From Acetivibrio clariflavus DSM 19732 (lineage in GTDB: Bacteria > Bacillota > Clostridia > Acetivibrionales > Acetivibrionaceae), in assembly GCF_000237085.1 (NCBI RefSeq), contig NC_016627.1:682001-746000 (forward strand): a stretch of 64,000 nucleotides of DNA. Reading direction: 5' to 3'. Of the stretch, positions 47,403 to 59,068 are shown piece after piece. Under the pieces are notes generated by a model. That model ran no database searches and was not told the origin of the DNA. It saw only the letters and a program-made list of their open reading frames with translations. Position 1 is the stretch's first letter, and every line of letters begins with the position of its first letter. Position numbers and translations under genes: made by a program.

Positions 47403-50369
47403 ATGAACAAAAAGTATCTGTTCAAAAAATCTATAGCTTTATCTGTAACTCTGATTCTGTTTCTTTCTGTTTTGAGCCCGACTTATGGAAGAGAGACAGC
47501 GGAGAAAATATATACCGGTATTAATAATGCAAATGCAATTTTAAACAATATAGATTACAGGGATGTGAAACAGACTAATGTGTGGTCAAAGGAAGCCATA
47601 TGTGAAGTCAGTGCTCTGGAGATAATGAAAGGGTATGGAAATCAAACCTTTGGCCGAACCAGTCCTGTTACAAAAGAGCAGGCGCTGACCTTAATATATA
47701 ATGCAGCGGGAAGAGAAGCGGAAGCACAAGTTGCAGCAGAAACACTTAATGCAAAAAGAGCAGCGGATAACAGGAAAACATATGCCCCGGCCATGTGGTC
47801 TGACGGGTATTTGCAACTAGCGGCCAATGATGGGCTTATAAGTGCAAAAGATCTTGAAGATGCTTTGACAGCTGACCAAAGCACTCTTACTGAAGGAAGT
47901 TTTTATAGAAGCTCAGCAGCACAAAGACAGGATGTGGCTTTTTGGATAGCAACAGTTTTGGGATTGCCTCCTGTTTATAGTCAGCAAAAGATTTTTAACA
48001 GCTACAGTGATTGGTCTCAGGCTGACCCTTATAAAATACCTTATATTGAAGCAGTACTTCAAAACAATATTATGAGCGGTTTGGGTAACGGCAGATTCAA
48101 TCCCAGAGGCAGCGTTACCAGAGAGCAGATGGCACAGATAATACAGAATGCTCTTTCAATTATCCTGCCTCTCAGAGGCTATGAAAGAAAGTTGGGAACT
48201 ATTGAAAGTATTGAATCTTCCATCGATTTTACTGACGGACAAAGTATTACGAGAAATATATATAACGTTAGAAACAGCAATGGAAAGCGGCATCAGATTA
48301 TTACAGAATTTATTGCAGGCAAATCGCAGCAAGACCTTAGAAATGAGCTGAATGGAAGTATAAAAGAAAGGGAAAATACTGATCTGATTGTATATAAAGA
48401 TGGCTGGCTTGGCAAAAGCAGTATTTTAGAGTCGGGAGATCGCATAGAGTATACGGTGACATCAGAGGGAAAGGTTGCATTTGTCAAAGTTATATCTAAC
48501 ATATCCGAAACCAAATATTTGGTTGCAAAAGTGAACAGTATCAATAAAGCCAATCAAACATTAAATATTTCAAAGGTATTTGATTTAGATTACCCCAATG
48601 TAGACCTGGAGGATAAAAACTTTTCCTTCGACGGAGAAGGAAAGGATGTCAATGCTACCTTTGTTTACAGTTCCGATGTTGAAGTTTTTGTAGATAATAT
48701 GAAGTCTGCCATAGATGATATTGAACCCGGTATGGATGTAATTCTTTCCATAACCGACAATATGATAACGGGAATAAAATCGGTGGTGCTTAAGTTAAGA
48801 GATCAGGGAGTGGCAAGCGGAATAGTGGAAGACAACAATCCGCATTTGGGTTACATAACGCTTTACAATGAAAAAAGGCTTAAAGATGAGTCGGAACCGA
48901 ACATTAAGACCTATAATTACTCCAACCCGAAAAATATCACAATAATTAAGAATCATAAACCGGCAAGTATTGAAGATATCGAGGGAGGAGATTCGGTTTA
49001 TATTAAGTTTGATGATGAAGGCAACATAGAATTGATAAGTGCCGTAGACAACTATGTTCAAAAGCACGGCAAAGTTCTTTCCAAAAAACTGACATCCCTT
49101 GCAATACAATATGATGACGGGACTCAGCAAATATTAGCTGTAAGCAATGATATACCAGTAATTCTGGACAAAAAAATGGTGGACTATGATTCCATAAAAG
49201 AAGGAGACAGGGTAAAGTTACTGCTTAATATAACCGACAGTTTTACAAAACTAAAGCAAATAACCATAGAAGGCGATGAGCATTTTATTGCGGGCATTTA
49301 TAAGGGAGTTGTGGATAAGCTCGATGAAATATCGAACAATCTTGTTGTTAAGAACATGGAGGTTTTGAAAAACGGAAAATGGCAAAGGGTTGAGCAAAAG
49401 GGTTATTCAGCCATCGGATTGGCCGAAGGTAATGAAATATATTATAAAAACAATAACATAGATCTGGATTTTGTTAACAAGAGGCTGAGAGGCAATCAAG
49501 CATACATAGCAGTAGAGAAGGATTATGGAGGAGAGGAAAAGGCTATTTTGGTATCCTTTAAGGAAAAGGATGACACTGAACTTAATGAACTTAATGACAA
49601 TATTCTGTTAAATACAATGGGCAGTGAAGGCGAGCTTGTATTGAAAAACGGAAAAAATTCTATTGCTTATAATAAAGGAACAATTATTGTTAAAGATAAA
49701 AGGCTTGTTACAGGCAGCAGCATTTCTCCAGAAGATACGGCTCATATTATAGCAAACAGAGAGTTCGATAACGGAAAGTACTACGCAAATGTGGTTGAAA
49801 TAACTCCAGGAAATGACCAGAACTCTATTGTCATCTATAGAGGCAGAATAGCAAATATTAACGAAAATAAAGATTTTACAATAAGTGCCTTTTCACAGTT
49901 GAATGGGGTTAATTGGGATTTTTACAATACTCCAAAGACTTTCAGGATAACTTATGATACCCGTATAATTGATGACTCCGGAGTAGTAGGACAACGTAAT
50001 TTTACCGATTATGGAGAGTCAAGTTTTAAAGACCGTACCGTTTATATTTTGGCTAAAGGTACAGATGCTTTGCTGGTTAATACAGTGCCTTACGGAAATG
50101 TATCGGTTAAAGGTGAAATATATGAGATAGTCGGTGAGGAAGAACCTTCTGAACTTACTGTTGTAAATGCAAAAATATACAATTCATCTACTTATATGTG
50201 GGAAAACAGCAAGGATATGAGGCTTAGAATTTTAAACAACAGCATAATACTGAAAAATAACAGCATAGCAGAAGCAAAAGATATTGAAAAAGGGGATAAG
50301 GTGAGAATAATCAAGAAAGACGACAGCCGAACAGGAGATGCATACATTATATTTGTGGAAAGTAACTAG
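47403..50369 (+). CDS. N-terminal SLH surface protein (988 aa)
   Basis: A signal peptide (residues 1-29, ending SPTYG) is followed by an SLH region: one clear repeat near 55-105 (WSKEAICEVSALEIMKGYGNQTF), a diverged one near 120-195 and a third near 205-262 (IPYIEAVLQNNIMSGLGNGRF). The rest, about 265-988, is beta-rich with recurring blocks containing phrases such as VKVISNISETKY, VFVDNMKSAIDDIEPGMDVIL and GDSVYIKFDDEGNIELI, probably a repeated structural fold of about 100-120 residues. SLH repeats at the N-terminus suggest wall attachment there with the remainder facing outward. It heads an operon with a second SLH protein and a C-terminal protease. AGAGGTAA lies before ATG 47403. Confidence 0.87.
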   Translation: MNKKYLFKKSIALSVTLILFLSVLSPTYGRETAEKIYTGINNANAILNNIDYRDVKQTNVWSKEAICEVSALEIMKGYGNQTFGRTSPVTKEQALTLIYNAAGREAEAQVAAETLNAKRAADNRKTYAPAMWSDGYLQLAANDGLISAKDLEDALTADQSTLTEGSFYRSSAAQRQDVAFWIATVLGLPPVYSQQKIFNSYSDWSQADPYKIPYIEAVLQNNIMSGLGNGRFNPRGSVTREQMAQIIQNALSIILPLRGYERKLGTIESIESSIDFTDGQSITRNIYNVRNSNGKRHQIITEFIAGKSQQDLRNELNGSIKERENTDLIVYKDGWLGKSSILESGDRIEYTVTSEGKVAFVKVISNISETKYLVAKVNSINKANQTLNISKVFDLDYPNVDLEDKNFSFDGEGKDVNATFVYSSDVEVFVDNMKSAIDDIEPGMDVILSITDNMITGIKSVVLKLRDQGVASGIVEDNNPHLGYITLYNEKRLKDESEPNIKTYNYSNPKNITIIKNHKPASIEDIEGGDSVYIKFDDEGNIELISAVDNYVQKHGKVLSKKLTSLAIQYDDGTQQILAVSNDIPVILDKKMVDYDSIKEGDRVKLLLNITDSFTKLKQITIEGDEHFIAGIYKGVVDKLDEISNNLVVKNMEVLKNGKWQRVEQKGYSAIGLAEGNEIYYKNNNIDLDFVNKRLRGNQAYIAVEKDYGGEEKAILVSFKEKDDTELNELNDNILLNTMGSEGELVLKNGKNSIAYNKGTIIVKDKRLVTGSSISPEDTAHIIANREFDNGKYYANVVEITPGNDQNSIVIYRGRIANINENKDFTISAFSQLNGVNWDFYNTPKTFRITYDTRIIDDSGVVGQRNFTDYGESSFKDRTVYILAKGTDALLVNTVPYGNVSVKGEIYEIVGEEEPSELTVVNAKIYNSSTYMWENSKDMRLRILNNSIILKNNSIAEAKDIEKGDKVRIIKKDDSRTGDAYIIFVESN

Positions 50370-50416
50370 GGATTATCCGGGAATTGGTTGTTACGTATTT
50401 TGGGGGGACGAATAAT

Positions 50417-51955
50417 ATGTCGAAGATGTTGAAATTTATGTCAATGGTGGTTATTATAGTATTAGGTGTTTTTAATATTGAAGCTTATGCAAGGTATGGC
50501 GACAATGGCTTTGAAGGAGGAATTTCATCCGGAGAAGTGGAAGGGAAGACAACCTATGATTATAAGGAAGTGGTATTTTTAACAGGAGAACCCATTGTAT
50601 TCAGCGGTACATTGACGGTAAAGAAAACAGCCAAAAAGGACAGTACAACGGGAAAGCAGATTATAACATCAACTTATACATATAAACTATCAAATGACGA
50701 ATTTTCAGGAACCCTTACCAAATCTGTTTCCTATAACACTGTAATTACTGAAAAGGACAATGGACAAAAAATAGAAGAGACAAAATTGAACGGTAAATAT
50801 TCAGAAGTTATTAATATTAACGGTACTACGTTCAATTTGAGAAACTATGATTTTACCAAGACAAATATAACCGATTCGAAGCCTGCAGTTGACTATATGG
50901 CCGGAAATTTGTGGGGAAGAAAAACTTACAGTATTGGAGCGGATGATGGAACCGTTACTGTTGATATTATCGGTAATTTATACGGGTACAACCAATATTG
51001 GGGTTCTACTGAGACGCAAATACTGGAGTATATGATACAAAGCGAAACTGCTAAAGGCGACCTTGTTGACAAATGGGGCGGAACAGCAACAGTAAGGCTT
51101 TCAAGCAGTGTTACAAAGCAGTTAAAATATATTGAAAATGAACCTGCGACTATAAGTTTTGAGGGCGGATTTGTACAGACACAGTACAATAATAGTATTC
51201 TTCAGTATTCTTCAAGCCTTCCTGAATTTGATTCTGAAGGAGTATCAACCGATAAACTGGTGGAGAAATCCGGCAGTTTAAAAATTGAAAGCTTTCCTGT
51301 GCAAACCAGGCTACTGGTTCCGAGTGTTAATCACCTTAGAGGACATTGGGCTGAAAATGATATAAAAGCTCTTTACAGCTTGGAAGTATTTAAAGAGGAT
51401 TCTCAAAAGTTTAATCCTCAGGATGTAATGACCCGGGCAGAATTTGCCGATGCTATTGTGCTTGCATTAAAAGAGGTTCCTCAAGATACTGCATTGAGCG
51501 GAACAAAGACAACCAGAACCACCAAAAGCAAAAAAGAGGAACTTTTATCTCCGTTTGTGGATGTGGCTGTGGACAGTAAATACTTTGAAAATATTAATAA
51601 TGCGTACAAAAGAGGTATGATAAGCGGCCGGGGAAATGGCAGGTTTGCACCGGATGATTATTTAACTATGGCTGATGCAATAACAATAATTATAAGAGCT
51701 CTCGGGCTGGAAGCCTTAGCTCCTTCAGGCGGCGTAACAACCACATTTGTGGATGACGCTGATATCCCGTCCTATGCCAGAAATTATGTTTATGTGGCGC
51801 AAAGGATAGGCCTTGTCCAGGGGGATGAGAGGGGATATCTTAAGCCTTGTGAATATCTTACTAAGGCAAGAGCTGCAGTTATTATAAATAAAGTTATAAA
51901 TTATATGAGGGACGATCTTAAAAAAGATTATAGAGAAAGAATTGTTAACTATTAA
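50417..51955 (+). CDS. C-terminal SLH surface protein (512 aa)
   Basis: A signal peptide (about 1-26, ending NIEAYA) leads into a beta-rich middle (about 30-300). Three SLH repeats end the protein (about 320-505): HLRGHWAENDIKALYSLEVF, SKYFENINNAYKRGMISGRGNG and YARNYVYVAQRIGLVQG. ATG 50417 is used because GGGGGGACG lies just upstream; an earlier in-frame start at 50384 has none. It follows the first SLH gene by 47 bases and precedes the protease gene by 27, so the three are one operon. The middle domain is not recognised. Confidence 0.87.
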   Translation: MSKMLKFMSMVVIIVLGVFNIEAYARYGDNGFEGGISSGEVEGKTTYDYKEVVFLTGEPIVFSGTLTVKKTAKKDSTTGKQIITSTYTYKLSNDEFSGTLTKSVSYNTVITEKDNGQKIEETKLNGKYSEVININGTTFNLRNYDFTKTNITDSKPAVDYMAGNLWGRKTYSIGADDGTVTVDIIGNLYGYNQYWGSTETQILEYMIQSETAKGDLVDKWGGTATVRLSSSVTKQLKYIENEPATISFEGGFVQTQYNNSILQYSSSLPEFDSEGVSTDKLVEKSGSLKIESFPVQTRLLVPSVNHLRGHWAENDIKALYSLEVFKEDSQKFNPQDVMTRAEFADAIVLALKEVPQDTALSGTKTTRTTKSKKEELLSPFVDVAVDSKYFENINNAYKRGMISGRGNGRFAPDDYLTMADAITIIIRALGLEALAPSGGVTTTFVDDADIPSYARNYVYVAQRIGLVQGDERGYLKPCEYLTKARAAVIINKVINYMRDDLKKDYRERIVNY

Positions 51956-51982
51956 ACGTATGACAGGAAAAGGGGATTAGTC

Positions 51983-53479
51983 ATGAGAATAAGATTTGTA
52001 AAAACTATTTGTATAATTTTTATATTGTGTTTATTGACTTCAAACATATCTTTTGCAGCGGAAAGCCAAACTGAAAATGAAAATTATTCAGATATAGATT
52101 ACCTGAAAAGTGTAATGGATATGATAAGAGACCGGTATAAGGGAAATGTGACGGAAGAACAGTTAATTGAGAGTGCAATAAATGGCATGTTTAGTGCCAT
52201 GGATCAATATACCGAGTTTTTTGACAAAAAAGAGGCAGACAGCTTTTTTAGCGATATAGAAGGTTCTTATGTTGGAATAGGAGTAAGGATATCATCCCAG
52301 ACCAATGATATATGTGTTGTAGAAGTGTTCGAGTCTTCTTCAGCTGCTAAAGCAGGAATTATAAAAGGAGATATAATAGTAAAAATAAATGATGTAAATG
52401 TTGAAGGAAAAACCAGTGAAGAGGTTGCAAATCTTATTAGAGGAAAAGCCGGTACTAAAGTTAATCTTGGTATAATGAGGCCGGGACAAAAGCAATTGCT
52501 TAACATAGAAGTAGAGAGGTCGGAAGTAAAGATTAATCCTGTGACTTACCGTATTATCGATGATATTGGCTATATAAAACTTGATATTTTTAATTCCAAT
52601 TCCAGCATTAACATTATAAAAGCACTTAAAGAAATGGATAACAACAATATAAGTAAGCTGATATTGGATTTAAGGGATAATCCGGGAGGAGAGCTGAGCC
52701 AGGTAATCAAAATAGCTGAAAAATTTGTTCCGGAAGGATTGATAACAAAATTGGATTTCCAGTCTGAAAAAATGGAAGATGAATTATATTATTCCAAAAA
52801 CAAAGAATTAAAGTACAAATTAGTTGTGCTGGTGAATGGATTAAGTGCCAGCGCTTCGGAAATCTTAGCCGGTGCGATACAGGATACCGGAGCAGGGGTT
52901 TTGGTAGGTACCAAAACCTATGGGAAGGGAAAGGTACAAAATATTTATCCCGTGTTATCGCCGGAGGCATATAAGAGATATTCGAAAGAGTTGGGAGCCA
53001 CTATATTGGATGCATATGATCTGATAAATAATTACGATATCATTCCTTCGGAAGATGAAATAATTGGATGGGCGAAAATTACCACAGGTGAGTATTATAC
53101 ACCCAAAGGAAGAATGATAGACGGTATTGGCTTAGATCCCGATTATTATGTTGAAAATACATATATTGTAAATGGAGTGGATATAAGAACTATAGATACT
53201 CTTTCAAAGCAAGTAAGAATAAATGTAAATGATAAAAGTATTGATGTTCTTAATGCAGAGAAAATATTAAAACTTTTAGGATACAATATTGCAAAGCCTG
53301 ATATGATCTTTGACAAAGAATCAGCTGCGGCTGTTTACGAGTTTCAGAAGGATAACGGTTTTTATCCTTACGGTGTTTTGGATTTTGCTACTCAGCAGGC
53401 ACTAAACGATAAATTGGAGAATCTTATTTTGGAATGTGACAAACAAATGGCCAAAGCTTTGGAACTGCTTAAAAAATAG
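51983..53479 (+). CDS. C-terminal processing peptidase (S41, CtpA-like)
   Basis: A signal peptide (1-26, ending ISFAA) leads to a helical cap, a PDZ domain (about 95-180: GIGVRI...SSAAKAGIIKGDIIVKINDVNVEGKT) and an S41 protease domain (about 190-370). The latter has the catalytic Ser in NGLSASASEILAGA and Lys in TKTYGKGKVQ. A peptidoglycan-binding_1 domain (about 420-485: AEKILKLLGYN, AVYEFQKDNGFYPYGVLDFATQQAL) ends the protein. These proteases trim or degrade extracytoplasmic proteins. The SLH neighbours suggest S-layer or secreted proteins as substrates, which is inference. GAAAAGGGGA precedes the ATG. Confidence 0.93.
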   Translation: MRIRFVKTICIIFILCLLTSNISFAAESQTENENYSDIDYLKSVMDMIRDRYKGNVTEEQLIESAINGMFSAMDQYTEFFDKKEADSFFSDIEGSYVGIGVRISSQTNDICVVEVFESSSAAKAGIIKGDIIVKINDVNVEGKTSEEVANLIRGKAGTKVNLGIMRPGQKQLLNIEVERSEVKINPVTYRIIDDIGYIKLDIFNSNSSINIIKALKEMDNNNISKLILDLRDNPGGELSQVIKIAEKFVPEGLITKLDFQSEKMEDELYYSKNKELKYKLVVLVNGLSASASEILAGAIQDTGAGVLVGTKTYGKGKVQNIYPVLSPEAYKRYSKELGATILDAYDLINNYDIIPSEDEIIGWAKITTGEYYTPKGRMIDGIGLDPDYYVENTYIVNGVDIRTIDTLSKQVRINVNDKSIDVLNAEKILKLLGYNIAKPDMIFDKESAAAVYEFQKDNGFYPYGVLDFATQQALNDKLENLILECDKQMAKALELLKK

Positions 53480-53567
53480 AATATTATTTTATTGATTTGA
53501 TTTTCTTTTCATCTTTTTTCGCCATTTTCTAAAGGAAATGGGATATTCGACAAATAAGTTTTGCTAA

Positions 53568-53610
53568 GCAGGAAGCCTGATGCATCTATTGTATTTATCA
53601 AGCTTCCTGC
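53568..53610. terminator. hairpin between convergent genes
   Basis: GCAGGAAGC (53568-53576) pairs with GCTTCCTGC (53602-53610), with TGAT/ATCA extending the stem. There is no strong T run on either side, so termination strength is uncertain. Confidence 0.55.
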
Positions 53611-53639
53611 AAATAGATAAGCAACGGAAGAAGAGTGCT

Positions 53640-54032
53640 TTAAAAGTCTTTCAGCCACTCTAATGCTTCTTCTATAGTTCTGAAATACTCCGTTACTAAT
53701 TTATCGTTAGCTTGCAAACGATGACGCTGTGCTTGAACCTTCATTGCTACAGTTTTACCAACTGCATATGCAATTGCTGCACAACCTTCCGATTCCAAAT
53801 TCTTATGCAGATCTGCAAAAATTTTTTGGCATTCCGGATCAATTATTGGATCCATTTTATCGCATCCAACAATCCATGCCCATTTGCCATTTGTTTGTTT
53901 TACTCCGCGTCTTACTTCATCAATCATCCATATAATATCTTCTTTAGATACCTTTCCGAATCCGTCAGTAATGATTATGTTTTTTTTAGGTGAGTCATAA
54001 AAAACTACAGTTCTACTTTGGCTTTCGTTCAT
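53640..54032 (-). CDS. hypothetical STAS/SpoIIAA-like protein (130 aa)
   Basis: AAGGAGGTAA precedes ATG 54032, preferred over an upstream in-frame start. The alternating beta/alpha pattern fits a small STAS or SpoIIAA-like fold: RTVVFYDSPKKNIIITDGFGKVS, a helix EDIIWMIDEVRR, strand WAWIVGCDKM and the end FRTIEEALEWLKDF. That last phrase is typical of the SpoIIAA-like family. It lies 31 bases downstream of the interrupted chemotaxis-receptor gene and is probably cotranscribed. Role unknown; a signalling link is inferred from position. Confidence 0.72.
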   Translation of the reverse strand: MNESQSRTVVFYDSPKKNIIITDGFGKVSKEDIIWMIDEVRRGVKQTNGKWAWIVGCDKMDPIIDPECQKIFADLHKNLESEGCAAIAYAVGKTVAMKVQAQRHRLQANDKLVTEYFRTIEEALEWLKDF

Positions 54033-54063
54033 ACTAATTACCTCCTTTATGCTTTTATGTATT

Positions 54064-55302
54064 TTAAACAAGATTATCAGTTGAATTTGTACTTTTGTGA
54101 GATATATCGCTTAACTTTTCAATAATACGGTTCATTTTTTCAGTAATTTCCGATACCATTTCATCTCCTTCAATGGAAGTGGCCGATAGTTTGTCTATGG
54201 CATTAAGGACATTACTGGTGTATTCGATAACTTCCGTTGAGGTTATATTGAATTCAGAAGCTATACTATTGATAATAGAAGCATCTTTGCTGTATTTTTC
54301 AGCAATATCAAGCATTGAAGAATAATCATTATTAACATTTGTGGATACAAACTCCAACAAACTATTTGAGCAATTGGTAAGGTTGTTTACTGACTCTAAT
54401 ACCATCTTTGTTGCACTTTGAATTTTAGAAACGGTATTTTTGGATTGTTCTGCAAGCTTTTTTATTTCGTTTGCCACCACAGAAAAACCTCTTCCTGCTT
54501 CACCTGCTTTTGCGGATTCTATAGCTGCATTTAACGCAAGAAGATTAGTCTGTGAAGCTATTTGCAGAATTGTTTGGGATAAAATATTTATTTGATCTAC
54601 AACGTCAGCATTTTTAATTGCTTCTTTCAATTTTTCTTTTGTTTCTCCAAGGACTACCAGTGTTTTTTGCTGGGATTTAATAACATTACTCTTTGTGGTC
54701 TCAGCGCTTTTGCTTATTTCTTCAGAAGTTGCTACTCCCTGTGTAGATCTTTCAGTCAAAGCCTGTGTTTTCTCAACAATATCCAGTGCACTGCAGGCCA
54801 TGTTTTATGAGGAATCAGAGATTTCTTTCATTACAAACCTAAACTTTTCAACAGAATCGGCTAATTCTTTTATATTTTCGATTATATCAACCGTATGGGC
54901 AGAAACTTGCACCTCTACATCATCACTGTCTTTAATGCTTTTATCTTCAGTCGTTTGTGAATAGTCAATCAGTGCTGCTACGGCTATAGAAATTGCATCA
55001 ATGCTGTCTTTCGAGAGCATAGAGCGTCTGAATATGTCTTCAGGATTGTTACTTACAATTGATGAATTTATATGATTGACCAAATTTTTTAGCGGTTCGT
55101 CGATTGAGTGGTGAAGAATTTTTGAGTATAACACTGATACAATGATACCTATAAATAGAGTTGCCAATATAATGAAAAGTTTTATTACCTTGTTTATTTG
55201 CATACAGCTTATTATAGCCATAATGCACAAGGGTGGAATTGAAAAACATGAAGAAATCATTATCTTTGTTTTTAATTTTAGATTACTGAACAATACAGTC
55301 AC
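54064..55302 (-). pseudogene. methyl-accepting chemotaxis protein interrupted by an in-frame TAA
   Basis: Two same-frame open segments (55302-54808 and 54804-54064) are separated only by TAA at 54807-54805. The N-terminal part has two membrane segments (LCIMAIISCM, LFIILATLFIGIIVSVLYS) and a HAMP-like stretch. After the stop the frame reads [22 protein letters not shown] and continues into the signalling domain: [43 protein letters not shown]. The best N-terminal start is GTG 55302, with AGGTGA eight bases upstream. ATG 54801 could restart the soluble half but has no ribosome site. The likely change is a single substitution (for example CAA to TAA). Sequencing error is possible. Confidence 0.85.
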
Positions 55303-56393
55303 AAATAAAGTCACCTCACAATTCTGGATTTGGCTGATGTTTGAGTTCTTTACTATTAATGTCAATAAAGTGAACTATGTTATATTTATCGGAAAAATCC
55401 TGGCAATAATTAAATGAAATGGTATCTTAATTCGATAAATAATTTCTTAATTTTTGAAAGAGTCAGAAACGCTTAAAAATTTATAATATTGAGTTTTTTG
55501 TAAATTTAGTTGATTTTAAAATTATACCGTTTTTATGTTTTGGAATTTTAAAGCCATAAAGGAGATTATGTGAAAATTATGGATTCAATTGACTTTACAC
55601 AACAGAATTATACTTATTATAAATGCCTGAATTATTTATGAGTAAATTATTGACAATTAAGAATAATTTTGATATTCTAACATTGATATATTTTTGAGCA
55701 ACGAAATGTTGCTTTTCAGTTCAAGCGTATAAATTTTTTATAGAGCCGACTGCAAGCTTTGTTGGAAACAATATATTTACACAGGCATCATTGGTTTTAG
55801 TGACATATCTTGATTGACGGAATGGCTTGAGTTTTTACAATTTACGGTTTTTACTAATCTTCAGTAGTGTTATGTTCACGTTAATTCTTAACAGTATCAC
55901 ATAGACGCCATTAATCGGCAGAATGTTGTTGTTTAGTTTATAATCGGTTTCGGAGTATGTTTTTTTAATGAAAAATAATGTTGCTTACTTCGTAGTCCAA
56001 GCTACATTTATATAAAATTTTTTTTAGGTTTGTCCTCTATTAATGGTATTTTTGCAGTAATCAGGTTATTAAAGAATTTTGCACTCATTAGGTTTGTTTG
56101 GATGAATACAGGATAGTGGACGGATTTAGGGGAGAAAATGCTTAAATTACAGTAGAATGTATATAATAAAAAAAAGGAAAAAGGCGAATAATTTTAGGGG
56201 AGTATATTTTTATTGTTTGATTAAAGGAGTTTGTTATTAATTATTGTGGTCTTGGCTACGAAGTAAACAGTTTTTAGAATTTATCGGGATATAAGGGCAG
56301 CAAAGTTGATGCTGCCTTTATTGTGTACTTAAGGTTATAAAATATGTTATTTATTTCATTTATCAAATTTATTTCATAAAATTTAATCTTCTA
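55303..56393. other. 1.1-kb AT-rich non-coding region
   Basis: No supported gene is found between the interrupted receptor gene and pyrG. It contains a long-range inverted repeat (55983-56005 with 56246-56268) and a hairpin GGCAGCA/TGCTGCC (56296-56316) followed by TTTATTG. The hairpin could end a short transcript. No riboswitch or tRNA fold is recognised. Confidence 0.5.
55983..56268. repeat. long-range inverted repeat, about 240 bp apart
   Basis: TTACTTCGTAG-T-CCAAG (55985-56001) matches, inverted, CTTGGCTACGAAGTAA (56251-56266): 16 matching positions with one extra T in the left copy. The enclosed DNA is AT-rich and non-coding. It could be the ends of a small decayed or non-autonomous element; no target duplication was identified. 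Confidence 0.45.
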
Positions 56394-56422
56394 TTGACAC
56401 TACATTTTTGCGAATATACAAT
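56394..56422 (+). promoter_or_regulatory. sigma-A promoter of pyrG
   Basis: TTGACA (56394-56399), an exact 17-base spacer and TACAAT (56417-56422). The predicted leader is about 105 bases. Confidence 0.9.
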
Positions 56423-56480
56423 ATAACTTGTATGTTTTGTTTTATGATATGAATAGAACTTTGCTTATTAAATAAGTTAT

Positions 56481-56516
56481 CAGCCGAGGAGAATATCTAA
56501 CCGGCTGTAACTATTT
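56481..56516 (+). promoter_or_regulatory. hairpin in the pyrG leader, possible attenuator
   Basis: CAGCCG (56481-56486) pairs with CGGCTG (56502-56507), followed by TAACTATTTTT. In Bacillus subtilis pyrG is controlled by a leader terminator and GGG reiterative initiation; here the likely start region lacks a GGG, so that exact mechanism is not supported. The hairpin also overlaps sequence just before the ribosome site. Confidence 0.4.
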
Positions 56517-56527
56517 TTGGAGGATAG

Positions 56528-58144
<1,617 letters not shown>

Positions 58145-58280
58145 TGTTTATTTCTTGGCAGTAAACCTAAATAATAGTTTTTGTACTAAAATGTTTTATG
58201 TATAGTATAAATCCTTTCAATCCTGTAAATAATTATACTAAGCAATAAAAGTTACTATTGCTAAAATAATTAAAATAAGG

Positions 58281-58320
58281 AGTCTATTTGAATTTCAACA
58301 ATATTCAAAAGACTTCTTTG
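58281..58320 (+). terminator. hairpin between pyrG and spoIIR
   Basis: AGTCT-A-TTTGAAT (58281-58293) pairs with ATTCAAA-AGACT (58303-58314) with a single bulged A, followed by TCTTTG. The T run is weak; it may terminate pyrG or shape the spoIIR leader. Confidence 0.5.
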
Positions 58321-58342
58321 CAGGATATGGGGGGATTTTGTT

Positions 58343-59068
58343 ATGTTAAAAAGATTTAAGAGTTCATCAGCTTTATGTTGGGTGTTTAAGGGTATTTTGG
58401 CAATAATAATGGTATCTCTTTTGATAACGGGAATAGCATTTGCTTCCTATTCTGAAAATATCAACAGCGGATTGTCTCAAAATCTTTTGAGGCTTCATGT
58501 TATAGCTAACAGTGACTCTCCGGAAGATCAACAGCTAAAGAGGGATGTACGGGATGTAATCCTTGACTATATGAAGAAAGAATTAAAAGATTTTGATAAT
58601 GTAGAAGATGCAAAATTGCAAGTTGGCAAAAATTTGGATAAAATAAAGACTCTTGCAGAGAACGAGATAAGAAGACAGAATAAGGATTACAGTGTTAAAG
58701 TGATGTTGGGGAATTTTCCTTTCCCGACAAAAATGTATGGTGATATAGCTTTGCCAGCAGGAAACTATGAAGCCCTTAGGGTTGTTATTGGCGAAGGAGA
58801 AGGGCAAAACTGGTGGTGTGTGATGTTCCCACCGTTATGCTTTGTAGATGCTACCCATGGTACAATACCTGATTCTGTTAAAGAAGAACTGAAAAGTGTT
58901 CTTACAAAAGAGGAGTACAGCATAGTGGCATCTGTGGATATGGAAGATGAGATTCCGATTGAGATTAAGTTTAAGATTGTGGAAATTTTTCAAGGTTCCA
59001 GAATAAAGTTAAAAGGTGCTATAAACAGATTGTTTAAAACAGCTCATGAAAAAATTAGTGCCAGATGA
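58343..59068 (+). CDS. spoIIR: stage II sporulation protein R
   Basis: The 241-residue secreted protein has one N-terminal membrane segment (about 17-36). Family motifs include NLLRLHVIANSDSPEDQQLKRDVRDVIL, then SVKVMLGNFPFPTKMYG, LPAGNYEALRVVIGEGEGQNWWCVMFPPLCFVD. SpoIIR is the forespore signal that activates SpoIIGA, which processes pro-sigma-E in the mother cell. The gene is normally sigma-F dependent; I cannot pick out a convincing sigma-F promoter in the 198-base gap. GGGGGGA precedes ATG 58343. A terminator follows. Confidence 0.96.
   Translation: MLKRFKSSSALCWVFKGILAIIMVSLLITGIAFASYSENINSGLSQNLLRLHVIANSDSPEDQQLKRDVRDVILDYMKKELKDFDNVEDAKLQVGKNLDKIKTLAENEIRRQNKDYSVKVMLGNFPFPTKMYGDIALPAGNYEALRVVIGEGEGQNWWCVMFPPLCFVDATHGTIPDSVKEELKSVLTKEEYSIVASVDMEDEIPIEIKFKIVEIFQGSRIKLKGAINRLFKTAHEKISAR

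Noticed and set aside
55740-55790. Two 11-base matches, in order, to the 3' end of the PFOR gene (EPTASF phrase)
   Set aside because: An 11-base match to somewhere in 64 kb is expected by chance; surrounding sequence does not align, so a PFOR relic is not supported.
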